A stretch of 5,462 nucleotides of DNA from Bdellovibrionales bacterium (GTDB lineage Bacteria; Bdellovibrionota; Bacteriovoracia; Bacteriovoracales; Bacteriovoracaceae): the NCBI GenBank assembly GCA_030633015.1, contig DAOVTR010000136.1, positions 1 to 5,462 on the forward strand. Reading direction: 5' to 3'. The first letter of the stretch is position 1, and each line of letters starts with the position of its first letter. Positions 1-5,462 of this stretch are shown here, piece by piece. The notes under the pieces are model-generated. The model was not told the DNA's origin, did no database searches, and saw only the letters and a list, made by a program, of their open reading frames with translations. Position numbers and translations under genes: made by a program.

Positions 1-250
1 ACTGCATTGAACTTGATAATCTTGAAGGTCTAGACATGGCCGATGAACCATGCATACTTTGTCTGGGAGTTGAACTAGGTAATGATCTGTCAGATGTGGA
101 TAATTTAGAAGCTAGACTCCTCTTTGAAGAGAGTGATGAGTTTTGCGATATTCTATTTCTTTGTGCTTGTTTTTCACGATTTCTTTCAATCGCTTTTTGC
201 AATTTACTACTTTCAGTAGTTGATGAGTGTCTATTTAGAGTAAATTCCAA
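1..250 (-). CDS. Serine-rich basic protein, N-terminal part (runs off left edge)
   Basis: Not recognised. On the minus strand an uninterrupted frame runs 83 codons from a TTG at 248-250 to the window edge. Its translation begins MEFTLNRHSS. Residues 14-35 are rich in Lys, Arg, Gln and Glu and could form a charged helix. Residues 36-83 are dominated by Ser with scattered Arg, Lys and Pro, which looks like a disordered, positively charged N-terminal tail. No signal peptide or membrane segment is visible in this part. The TTG was chosen because a GGAAG Shine-Dalgarno (256-260) lies 5 bases upstream and no ATG lies in frame near the start. In-frame Met codons at 53-55 and 35-37 are possible later starts. 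The strand matches all other protein genes here, and a plausible promoter lies upstream. An ATG at 276-278 lies in another frame and is separated from this one by two 7-base homopolymers. The gene looks real; its function is unknown. Confidence 0.6.
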   Translation of the reverse strand, partial: MEFTLNRHSSTTESSKLQKAIERNREKQAQRNRISQNSSLSSKRSLASKLSTSDRSLPSSTPRQSMHGSSAMSRPSRLSSSMQ

Positions 251-255
251 AAAAA

Positions 256-260
256 CTTCC
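256..260 (-). promoter_or_regulatory. Ribosome binding site for the TTG start at 250
   Basis: GGAAG on the minus strand, 5 bases upstream of the TTG codon at 248-250. It decides the start of the serine-rich gene. The upstream ATG at 276-278 has only an AGG directly abutting it, leaving no usable spacing. Confidence 0.45.
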
Positions 261-290
261 TGTTTTTTTAATTAACATCCTGTTTATTAT

Positions 291-319
291 ATTTTAACCC
301 GCATAAAAATTTGACGCAA
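291..319 (-). promoter_or_regulatory. Candidate sigma70-type promoter for the serine-rich gene
   Basis: On the minus strand a -35-like TTGCGT (314-319) and a -10-like TAAAAT (291-296, five of six consensus bases) are separated by exactly 17 bases. An overlapping perfect TATAAT lies at 286-291 but has no good -35 at the right distance. Transcription would start near 284, giving a leader of about 35 bases before the TTG at 250. The -35 is poor, so this is a prediction from spacing and the -10 only. Confidence 0.4.
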
Positions 320-332
320 GAACAAAAGTCAA
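311..332. repeat. Inverted repeat TTGAC-N12-GTCAA
   Basis: Perfect 5-base arms at 311-315 and 328-332 with 12 bases between them, in the gap between the 293-residue gene and the serine-rich gene. The left arm overlaps the predicted -35 at 314-319, so the pair could be an operator for a dimeric regulator. Five-base arms in AT-rich DNA can occur by chance. Confidence 0.25.
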
Positions 333-345
333 CAAAATCAAGAAA

Positions 346-1227
346 TTATCCAATTATTTTCTCAATTTTTAACCAAAATTTTCTTTTTTGACTAATTTCA
401 TAAAGACAGTAATTAAGCTCAGGAGATATTTTTTCTAGCTCCAATACATCTTCATTTAAAGAGTACTTCCCAAAAAGAAATATATCCTTAAAAATTCTAA
501 AAGCTAAATTGTCCTTTGAAGCTACTCCGATAGATAGAATTTTATCATCACAAGAGAGTTGATTTATTTTTAAATTATTGGCCAAACTTGCAAATAATTT
601 TTGAAATAAAATTATTAATATTTTCTGATTCCCTATAGGACCTAGCCTTGTAAATCTTTGTGATCGATCTAATCCATGTGAGTTAAAATAAACTTTAAGA
701 TCAAATTCATTTAAATCTAACCACCAACTAAACCCAGGATCAGATATATTGCACAAAACTTCCTCATTTATTGGAAATCTTCTGTTAAACAGTTCATTCA
801 TGGACGTTAATATTTCTAAGTTTTCAGTCTTGAAGAAATCAACACTATCCAATTGATCAAGTTCCTTAATTTTTAATTTAGATAAAAGTAATTTGTCTCC
901 CTTTAGCAACTCGTTATAACTTACATTTAAATTTTCACATTCAATTGCTCTAATACAAAAAGTGCTAATTCCTTTTTCAATTCTAAATAAAAAACCAGGC
1001 CCAGTATCAATAATATCAAAATAATTATTAGAATCGTTTACAGTTTCATTGTAACTACTTTCATTATCAAAACTAAATTTTTGTTTTTCATCATGTCCTT
1101 GCGACATGATTTCAGCTAAATCAAAAGTAGCGCTAGTTAATGTCTCAAAGATATTCAACTCAGATTCCATTCCATATTCCTTAGTTTCATTCATAAAACT
1201 TACATCTGATTTTATATGAAATTTCAA
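346..1227 (-). CDS. Hypothetical protein of 293 residues, last gene of the pepD operon
   Basis: I do not recognise the family. It appears to be a soluble cytoplasmic protein with no signal peptide or clear membrane segment. Residues 1-70 are acidic and Asn/Ser-rich, probably flexible. Residues 70-95 look like a beta-rich stretch. A distinctive segment at 163-197 carries DPGFSWWLD, then LKVYFN, then a charged RSQRFTRLGPIG. A Lys-rich C-terminus follows. The tryptophan-rich and LKVYF part resembles strands of ABBA-fold prenyltransferases, whose length is also near 300 residues. That is a weak motif impression, not an assignment. The gene follows yggT after 27 bases and is probably co-transcribed. 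The ATG at 1227 has no good ribosome binding site. The ATG at 1170 (residue 20) has AAGGA seven bases upstream and may be the true start, giving 274 residues. Confidence 0.75.
   Translation of the reverse strand: MKFHIKSDVSFMNETKEYGMESELNIFETLTSATFDLAEIMSQGHDEKQKFSFDNESSYNETVNDSNNYFDIIDTGPGFLFRIEKGISTFCIRAIECENLNVSYNELLKGDKLLLSKLKIKELDQLDSVDFFKTENLEILTSMNELFNRRFPINEEVLCNISDPGFSWWLDLNEFDLKVYFNSHGLDRSQRFTRLGPIGNQKILIILFQKLFASLANNLKINQLSCDDKILSIGVASKDNLAFRIFKDIFLFGKYSLNEDVLELEKISPELNYCLYEISQKRKFWLKIEKIIG
1178..1182 (-). promoter_or_regulatory. Possible ribosome binding site for an internal start at 1170
   Basis: AAGGA on the minus strand, 7 bases before the in-frame ATG at 1168-1170 of the 293-residue gene. 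The longer start at 1227 lacks a comparable site, so this is the better-supported translation start by spacing. The same bases also encode Lys-Glu of the longer form. Confidence 0.35.
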
Positions 1228-1254
1228 CGAGTTGACAAGTCGAGTAAAAAAAAA

Positions 1255-1476
1255 TTACCAGAGTGCTTCGATCAACAATATGGCGAAAATAACGATTAAA
1301 GGAGAAAAATCAAAACCAATGTCATCTGGTAAAAGTTTTCTTATGGGTTTTAAAGTTACTTCAGAAATCTTACTTATCACAACCCTAGCTGGCATTAAAT
1401 CAAATTGTGGAAAGTAACTTAAGATTGAATCAATAATCAAAACAACAATATACGTATTTAATAAAAATCTAATCAT
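1255..1476 (-). CDS. yggT: YggT family integral membrane protein
   Basis: A small membrane protein of the YggT/YlmG/CCB3 family. Members are linked by genetics and gene context to cell division, envelope or osmotic functions and, in plastids, to cytochrome assembly, but the biochemical role is not settled. The sequence shows the single-repeat form (73 residues). A first membrane helix at about 4-23 ends in the typical LSYFP. It is followed by the family signature PIRKLLP (44-50) and GFDFSP (54-59), then a second helix at about 60-72. ATG at 1474-1476 is chosen because GGAG sits 6 bases upstream; a TTG two codons earlier is less likely. The start overlaps the stop of the upstream yihY-like gene by 8 bases, which indicates translational coupling. 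The C-terminus is very short after the second helix, as is common in one-repeat members. Confidence 0.88.
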   Translation of the reverse strand: MIRFLLNTYIVVLIIDSILSYFPQFDLMPARVVISKISEVTLKPIRKLLPDDIGFDFSPLIVIFAILLIEALW

Positions 1477-2395
1477 CAACAACTCCAGTACTATCTATTG
1501 TACTTGAAATTTTCTTTTTTTCCACTCCAAATTCATAACAAATGCAAGCTCCGTAATAAAAAAAAGAAATTACCAAAAAAACCCATAGCATTCCAATTAT
1601 AAAGGAATAAAATTCACCATAATTTAATATATAATTTTTCTTTAAATTTAAAAAATAAATTAAAAATAGAGATTTTCCTATAAAAAAACTGGAAACAAAA
1701 ACCAACGATCCAATAACAGAAACTTTAAAACTAATTTTCCAAGAAAAAAACCATCTATATAAAAAAGCAAAATAAAAAGTAAAAATTAACCCATTTAATA
1801 TATTTGTGTTTACAAAAACTTTAGTGAAAATATTATTTAAAATCGCACCTGCAGATTGAGAAATATCAGGAAAAAACTCTAAAAAATATAGTATGACTGT
1901 ATTATTACTAAAAAACCTATCCATTAACGCGAAAAACATTGGTAAGCCAATGGCAGCATTCAACAAAACAATTGTTATTAAAATAATTACAATTCCTTTT
2001 AAATGCCTTTTTAAAGACCTATAAATATCATCATCAGTTAACTGATACATTCCATTCCAAATTGAATTTAAAAACATCAACGATGACCACCCTAAAACTA
2101 AAAAATGAATCCATGTAAAACCAACACTTCCAGTAAGAAGTCCTGATAAAATATTTTTAATTTGCAAAATATTCTCAGGACCCGAGCTAGGCCATAACTT
2201 TAAAATCAATATATAAAGTTTGTCTAAAATCAAATTAACATCACCAAAAAAGAAACCAGCAATTCTTATAAACAGTAAAGAGATAGGTATAACTGTCAAA
2301 AGAAAATAAAAAGAAGAAGCTGCGGCAACCATAGTTCCGCCTGTACGCCTAAAAAGGAAAAAGGCATTTATAAATTTTTGAACATTTCCATTCAT
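1469..2395 (-). CDS. YihY/virulence factor BrkB family membrane protein
   Basis: Integral inner-membrane protein of the YihY/BrkB family. BrkB was named for Bordetella serum resistance, and the family was once annotated as ribonuclease BN in error; its transport or structural role remains undefined. At 308 residues it has the usual length. Six hydrophobic segments are visible at about 22-48, 90-112, 133-157, 199-217, 222-250 and 262-287. Family features are the AASSFYFLLTVIPISLLF stretch in helix 1, the W..MY element near 113-117 followed by RSLKRH, and YGEFYSFIIGMLWVF leading to FFYYGACICYEFG at the last helix. A charged tail (292-308) is probably cytoplasmic. Its ATG follows the pepD stop after one base, and GGAG inside the last codons of pepD, 10 bases upstream, can serve as ribosome binding site. 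Its end overlaps yggT. Base composition is more AT-rich than pepD, as expected from its Phe/Ile/Lys content. Confidence 0.9.
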   Translation of the reverse strand: MNGNVQKFINAFFLFRRTGGTMVAAASSFYFLLTVIPISLLFIRIAGFFFGDVNLILDKLYILILKLWPSSGPENILQIKNILSGLLTGSVGFTWIHFLVLGWSSLMFLNSIWNGMYQLTDDDIYRSLKRHLKGIVIILITIVLLNAAIGLPMFFALMDRFFSNNTVILYFLEFFPDISQSAGAILNNIFTKVFVNTNILNGLIFTFYFAFLYRWFFSWKISFKVSVIGSLVFVSSFFIGKSLFLIYFLNLKKNYILNYGEFYSFIIGMLWVFLVISFFYYGACICYEFGVEKKKISSTIDSTGVVDD

Positions 2396-2396
2396 C

Positions 2397-3857
2397 TTAT
2401 AAAGACTCCAATAATTTTGAAAAAAATGACCAAAATTTATTTGTAGAATCTATCTCCAATTTTTCACTAGGAGAATGAACTCCCTCAATATTAGGGCCTA
2501 AAGAAATGGTGTCAAGATGATCTCCAATCTTATCTTTTAAAATCCCACACTCAAGTCCAGCATGAATGGCCTTAACTTTAAGTTCCTGCCCAAACTTTTC
2601 CCTGTAAACCTGTTTGAAAATTGTCAATAGCTCACTTTCAAATACTGGTTTCCAGCTTGGATAGGCCTTTCCCTGCTTTATCTTCAAACGAAAAAGATTA
2701 GAAATATTATAAATCTCTTGCTCAAGTTGCAGGGCCTCCGCTCTCTCTAAAAATCGAAGTGAAGTTAATATATTGATCCTTCCTTCGGAAAAATTACAAA
2801 TAGCAAAATTAGAACTGTAGGTAACAATTGGATTATCTGCCTGCCAATTATAATTTCTTGCCCCATGAGGAAATGCTGCCAGTAATGAAATAAATCTACT
2901 TTTTTGTTTTTTATCTAACGCGTAGTGATCTATTTTAATATTTTCTTCCAAAATCAAAGTAAGGTCATTGTCCTCTTTAGGAAGATAAGACAATAGGGAT
3001 TCTTTTTTTCTACTTACTATCTTTTTTAACTTATCAATATTTTCAAAATCAATCCAAAATGAAACCTGTGCATCCCTAGGAATTATATTATGAGCGGCCC
3101 CACCATTAAAAGAGACCAAGTGAATATTTAAATCCTGCAATTCAAACAAAATCTCTGATAGAATCTTAATTGAATTGCCACGACCTTCATGAATATTCAT
3201 TCGAGAGTGACCACCCTTTAAATTCCCAATAACAATTTTTACTGGAACAAGACCTTCCCCCACATCAACTAACGGAAATCGTCCTCGAAGTTCATAATCC
3301 ACTCCACCAGCACACCCTACATAAGCGGCCCCCCACTCCTCAGTATCTAAATTAATTAATCTAGTTCCTTTAAGAAGGGAGACATCTAAATCAAGTGCTC
3401 CGTTTAATCCTGTCTCTTCATCTACTGTAAAAAGAAGCTCAAGAGAAGGATGAGCAATATTAGAAGACTTAATAATTGCCAAAGAGGCCGCCACTCCAAG
3501 ACCATTATCCGCTCCTAGAGTTGTTCTATCTGCTGTAACCCATCCATTTTCGACTAAAAGATCAATAGGATCATTTTCAAAATCGAATTGTTTATCAGGA
3601 GTTTTATCACACACCATATCCATATGAGATTGAACAATTACTGTCGGATGATTTTCATATCCATCCGTTGCTTCAACGTACATTACAATATTTCCAGCAC
3701 TATCTTTAGAGTATTTAACGTTATTATCCGAAGCAAACTCTTCTAAAAAAGCAATAAACTTTTCCTCTTTTTTAGAAGGTCTTGGAACCTGAGTAACCCT
3801 ATAAAAACAATCCCAAAATTCTTTTGGTTCACTTGGAAATCCCAATGGTCTACTCAT
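2397..3857 (-). CDS. pepD: Aminoacyl-histidine dipeptidase (peptidase D, M20C)
   Basis: Cytoplasmic zinc metallodipeptidase that cleaves Xaa-His dipeptides such as carnosine and other unblocked dipeptides, recycling amino acids from peptide breakdown. The 486 residues match the E. coli PepD length almost exactly. Metal-site motifs of the M20 family are all present: QSHMDMVC with H78 and D80, GADNG with D117, VDEETG with the E147/E148 pair, NLDTEEWG with D171, and IEGVHSPSE with H461. The lid domain is represented by GGHSRMNIHEGRGNS (215-229) and GGAAHNIIPRDA (252-263), and HAGLECGIL (432-440) is also typical. No key residue is missing, so the enzyme should be active. The start is supported by GGAG 5 bases upstream. 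It is the first gene of a leftward operon with yihY, yggT and an unknown gene. It appears less AT-rich than its neighbours. Confidence 0.96.
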   Translation of the reverse strand: MSRPLGFPSEPKEFWDCFYRVTQVPRPSKKEEKFIAFLEEFASDNNVKYSKDSAGNIVMYVEATDGYENHPTVIVQSHMDMVCDKTPDKQFDFENDPIDLLVENGWVTADRTTLGADNGLGVAASLAIIKSSNIAHPSLELLFTVDEETGLNGALDLDVSLLKGTRLINLDTEEWGAAYVGCAGGVDYELRGRFPLVDVGEGLVPVKIVIGNLKGGHSRMNIHEGRGNSIKILSEILFELQDLNIHLVSFNGGAAHNIIPRDAQVSFWIDFENIDKLKKIVSRKKESLLSYLPKEDNDLTLILEENIKIDHYALDKKQKSRFISLLAAFPHGARNYNWQADNPIVTYSSNFAICNFSEGRINILTSLRFLERAEALQLEQEIYNISNLFRLKIKQGKAYPSWKPVFESELLTIFKQVYREKFGQELKVKAIHAGLECGILKDKIGDHLDTISLGPNIEGVHSPSEKLEIDSTNKFWSFFSKLLESL

Positions 3858-3890
3858 AACAACTCCACTTAAAAGTATTTAAATCAAGTT

Positions 3891-3919
3891 ATTGTAATGT
3901 TTTTTTTTATGAATGGAAA
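3891..3919 (-). promoter_or_regulatory. Candidate promoter of the pepD operon
   Basis: On the minus strand a -35-like TTTCCA (3914-3919) and a -10-like TACAAT (3891-3896, five of six consensus bases) are separated by 17 bases, much of it an A-tract. Transcription would begin near 3884, giving a leader of about 27 bases containing the pepD ribosome binding site. It lies back to back with the tRNA promoter, their -35 elements about 10 bases apart. Confidence 0.45.
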
Positions 3920-3928
3920 ACCAACTGT

Positions 3929-3957
3929 TTGACGCACCTAGCCTTCTAGGATATTAA
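3929..3957 (+). promoter_or_regulatory. Candidate promoter of tRNA-Arg
   Basis: A strong -35-like TTGACG (3929-3934) and a -10-like TATTAA (3952-3957) are separated by 17 bases on the plus strand. Transcription would start near 3964, leaving a leader of about 55 bases to be removed by RNase P. The -10 is only a fair match. Confidence 0.5.
3937..3950. repeat. Inverted repeat CCTAG-CCTT-CTAGG inside the tRNA promoter spacer
   Basis: Perfect 5-base arms with a 4-base centre, located wholly between the -35 and -10 of the predicted tRNA promoter. This is where an operator would block RNA polymerase. It is not followed by a T-run, so it is not a terminator on the plus strand. Confidence 0.3.
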
Positions 3958-4018
3958 AACGTTAGAAGCTTTAAAAATGATTAAAAAAATGCTAAATATT
4001 TATTTGGTTTAATTTTAA

Positions 4019-4093
4019 GGTCCCATAGTTAAACGGATATAACAGAACTTTCCTAAAGTTCAGTTAGAGGTTCGATTCCTCTTGGGACCGCCA
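4019..4093 (+). tRNA. tRNA-Arg (anticodon CCT)
   Basis: A complete cloverleaf folds by eye. The acceptor GGTCCCA (4019-4025) pairs fully with TGGGACC (4083-4089). The D stem is GTTA/TAAC (4028-4031, 4040-4043) with GG in the loop. The anticodon stem is GAACT/AGTTC (4045-4049, 4057-4061) around the loop TTCCTAA. The T stem is AGAGG/CCTCT around TTCGATT. The discriminator is G (4090), and CCA is encoded (4091-4093). The anticodon at 4052-4054 is CCT, which reads the arginine codon AGG. The variable loop is short (class I). It is transcribed opposite to all protein genes here and ends 21 bases before the stop of the convergent exported-protein gene. Confidence 0.96.
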
Positions 4094-4114
4094 TATCAAC
4101 TATTATCACAATCA

Positions 4115-4849
4115 TTAATTAAAACATGCTGAAAAAAGAAATGCCGGGAGCATTACAATTTTTTTATGATATTTGCTAATTTTTTTATTTAAAAAAACCT
4201 TTGTTATAAAGCTCTTTTCTTCATTAGAAATAATATCGTATAAATAGGCAATTGCTTGATTTTGAAATTTTTCATCCCATTTTTTATCTTCATTCCACTG
4301 TTTTTCACGCTCAGAACCTTTAAATTTACCTCGCTCATATACTAAACTTTGTAAAAAACCTTTAGGCTTGGGTTTTAAAAACATTTTATCTTGCTCATTC
4401 ATTTTTTTTAAAAATCCTTGCTCATTTATTTTTTTTATTGCGTTTTTAGTTTCTGCCATTTGAAATGTGTCGCTATCATATTTTAATGCTTGCCTTATTT
4501 GCTCATCATTATAAAGAGGAGTATTTTCGAGCATTAAAGATCTCTCTATTTGATTAGTCTTATCTTTTAATGCTTTTAAATATTTTGAATACTGTTTCAT
4601 TACTTCATCATAATTATTTGCTTCTTCTTTACTAAACTTGCTATATAAAGTAACAATTAAATCATAATGCGTTATCATCTCATCTTTTTTCGTTGATTTT
4701 AAATTTGCATTTTTAATTTTACATTCTAAATAGGCATTTGTTATTACTTGATTTCTTTTTTGCCTTAATTCTTTTAAGTTTTTCTCTTTTACTCCTGCAT
4801 ACGTTTTTGATAAAAACACGGTAGCAATTAATAAAAATACAATTTTCAT
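4115..4849 (-). CDS. Exported hypothetical protein, helical and lysine-rich
   Basis: Family not recognised. The mature protein is predicted to be secreted across the inner membrane. From the ATG at 4847-4849 the N-terminus is a classic signal peptide: MK, a hydrophobic core to about residue 13, and a TYA cleavage site after residue 18. An ATG four codons upstream (4859-4861) adds MDYF and makes a poorer signal; GGA lies 7 bases before the chosen start. The mature part (about 226 residues) is highly charged, rich in Lys, Asn and Glu, and looks mostly alpha-helical with possible coiled coil around residues 20-105. There is a PKPKG turn near 160. The end is oddly hydrophobic (IVMLPAFLFSACFN) and coincides with a possible plus-strand terminator for the tRNA. 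The gene is extremely AT-rich and lies alone between a tRNA and a tRNA remnant, suggesting acquisition, though that is inference. Confidence 0.7.
   Translation of the reverse strand: MKIVFLLIATVFLSKTYAGVKEKNLKELRQKRNQVITNAYLECKIKNANLKSTKKDEMITHYDLIVTLYSKFSKEEANNYDEVMKQYSKYLKALKDKTNQIERSLMLENTPLYNDEQIRQALKYDSDTFQMAETKNAIKKINEQGFLKKMNEQDKMFLKPKPKGFLQSLVYERGKFKGSEREKQWNEDKKWDEKFQNQAIAYLYDIISNEEKSFITKVFLNKKISKYHKKIVMLPAFLFSACFN
4140..4165 (+). terminator. Possible intrinsic terminator of the tRNA-Arg transcript
   Basis: A short hairpin AATGC-CGGGA-GCATT (4140-4154) is followed four bases later by seven T residues (4159-4165) on the plus strand, 47 bases downstream of the tRNA CCA. The stem is only 5 bp, so it is weak. 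It lies inside the 3' end of the convergent exported-protein gene. Confidence 0.35.
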
Positions 4850-4979
4850 AAAATAATCCATTTTTCTAAACGATCTAAATTTCCATAATTAGACAGTCGG
4901 AATTTTAAAAAAAATCTTGAAGGATTATTAAGTTTTGTAATATTCCTCAAAAACTAAGTGTAAATGCTAATAGAAAATC

Positions 4980-5007
4980 AAAAGTTCAATTCTTATTTGG
5001 CCCGCCA
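4980..5007 (+). pseudogene. tRNA 3'-end remnant (T arm, acceptor strand, CCA)
   Basis: The plus strand reads as a T arm with loop TTCAATT (4985-4991) between AAAAG and CTTAT. Four of the five stem pairs form; the fourth from the loop is an A-A mismatch. A 7-base acceptor strand TTGGCCC (4997-5003), a discriminator G and an encoded CCA (5005-5007) follow. The matching 5' strand (GGGCCAA) is absent from the preceding 80 bases, and no anticodon or D arm can be drawn. It shares most bases with the equivalent end of tRNA-Arg at 4067-4093, including the final CCGCCA. It could be the residue of a decayed tRNA or an attachment-site scar. A chance match is possible but unlikely given the exact spacing of all parts. 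Confidence 0.55.
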
Positions 5008-5026
5008 CACGCAGGTAGGAATTAAC

Positions 5027-5040
5027 GCTAGAAAACTAGC
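5027..5040. other. Small hairpin at the stop codon of the right-edge gene
   Basis: GCTAG-AAAA-CTAGC forms a perfect 5-bp stem with a 4-base loop, spanning the TAG stop of the leftward gene. No T-run follows on the minus strand. On the plus strand a short T-rich stretch (5042-5048) follows. It is a poor terminator in either direction and is listed as a visible structure only. Confidence 0.25.
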
Positions 5041-5462
5041 ATTCTTTTTAAAATCTTTGAAAATTTATCTAATGCTGAATTAATCTCTTTATCCGTAAAA
5101 CCCTCAGTTTTTGAAAAAATATTATCTTTTAAAAAAGTGTTTTGCTCACCAGAGCTCAAGGAATCTTTCATATTATTTCGAAATCTTTTAATTACTCCTT
5201 GTAATTCCTGAACATCATTCTGTGAAGAAACTTTCCAAAAGATTCCCTCAGTTTTTCTTACAAAGTTTTCCATGTTTTTTGAAAGAAGTTCCATTTCTTT
5301 ATCACTAGCACCTAAAGTTCTAAATTCTGCACCAATATGTAAACTAAATCGATCTAAATAGTTACCTGAATGAAACATTGTATCTACAAGTTCATAAATT
5401 CCTGCTGGGCCTTCAATTGGACCTGGATCGATAATTGAAACTTTATTACCATCAAAAATCAA
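5028..5462 (-). CDS. C-terminal part of a possible APH/choline-kinase-like protein (runs off right edge)
   Basis: The frame is open to the window edge, so the true start is probably outside. The first visible codon, TTG, is unlikely to be the initiator. The visible 144 residues start with IFDGNKVSIIDPGP and continue to GPAGIYELVD. This order (hydrophobic strand, IDP, then a Gly/Pro turn and YEL-D) resembles the metal-binding segment of aminoglycoside phosphotransferase-like kinases, where HGDxxxxN precedes by a few residues. That catalytic loop would lie just beyond the edge. The rest (about 60-144) is charged and helical, with a Lys-rich C-terminus, consistent with a helical C-lobe but not diagnostic. 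An ABC1/AarF-type kinase or an unrelated protein remains possible. The stop is followed within about 20 bases by the tRNA remnant on the opposite strand. Confidence 0.6.
   Translation of the reverse strand: MIFDGNKVSIIDPGPIEGPAGIYELVDTMFHSGNYLDRFSLHIGAEFRTLGASDKEMELLSKNMENFVRKTEGIFWKVSSQNDVQELQGVIKRFRNNMKDSLSSGEQNTFLKDNIFSKTEGFTDKEINSALDKFSKILKRMLVF

Noticed and set aside
36..275. Plus-strand open frame of 79 codons
   Set aside because: It is antisense to the serine-rich minus-strand frame. Its Cys/Leu/Phe-rich composition is what the complement of Ser/Lys/Arg codons gives, and it has no ribosome binding site.
310..339. Plus-strand promoter starting at TTGACG (311-316)
   Set aside because: The hexamer at the right spacing does not resemble a -10, and only the 3' end of a minus-strand gene lies downstream.
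1232..1260. Perfect -35 TTGACA on the plus strand
   Set aside because: No acceptable -10 is found 16-18 bases downstream and there is no plus-strand gene to serve.
1232..1417. Plus-strand open frame of 61 codons
   Set aside because: It lies antisense to yggT, which has clear family motifs, and begins at a TTG without a ribosome binding site.
4862..4979. Promoter for the exported-protein gene
   Set aside because: Several AT-rich hexamers occur, but no pair with both a fair -35 and a fair -10 at 16-18 bases was convincing.
4921..5007. A complete second tRNA gene ending at 5007
   Set aside because: No 5' acceptor strand, D arm or anticodon arm could be drawn in the preceding 80 bases. Only the 3' third is present.

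Overview
This is an AT-rich bacterial window in which every protein gene lies on the minus strand. The only plus-strand gene is a tRNA. The base composition, an M20C dipeptidase, and YihY/BrkB and YggT membrane proteins point to a low-GC Gram-negative. A Bdellovibrionota lineage such as Bacteriovorax would fit, but that placement is inference, since no marker gene here settles it.

Layout, read in the direction of transcription (right to left). At the right edge (5028-5462) is the C-terminal part of a protein whose IDP-containing motif recalls aminoglycoside-phosphotransferase-like kinases. Just beyond its stop lies a plus-strand fragment (4980-5007) that looks like the 3' third of a tRNA with no 5' part. 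Next comes a small exported protein of unknown function (4115-4849). Its 3' end almost touches an intact tRNA-Arg(CCT) (4019-4093) facing it. The exported gene therefore sits between a whole tRNA and a tRNA 3'-end remnant, an arrangement that may mark an old integration.

A divergent promoter region (3858-4018) serves the tRNA rightward and a four-gene operon leftward. The operon is pepD (aminoacyl-histidine dipeptidase), yihY/brkB-like, yggT, and an unrecognised 293-residue protein. The first three are tightly coupled: a 1-base gap, then an 8-base overlap. The fourth follows after 27 bases.

After a 95-base gap with a plausible leftward promoter, a serine-rich, basic, probably disordered N-terminus begins at a TTG codon (250) and runs off the left edge. 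This reading frame is real-looking but easily missed. It lies next to two 7-base homopolymers where a one-base shift would join it to an upstream ATG.

I found no CRISPR array, insertion sequence, riboswitch or defence cassette. The most unusual points are the tRNA/tRNA-remnant bracket, the start region of the serine-rich gene, and the unknown fourth operon gene.
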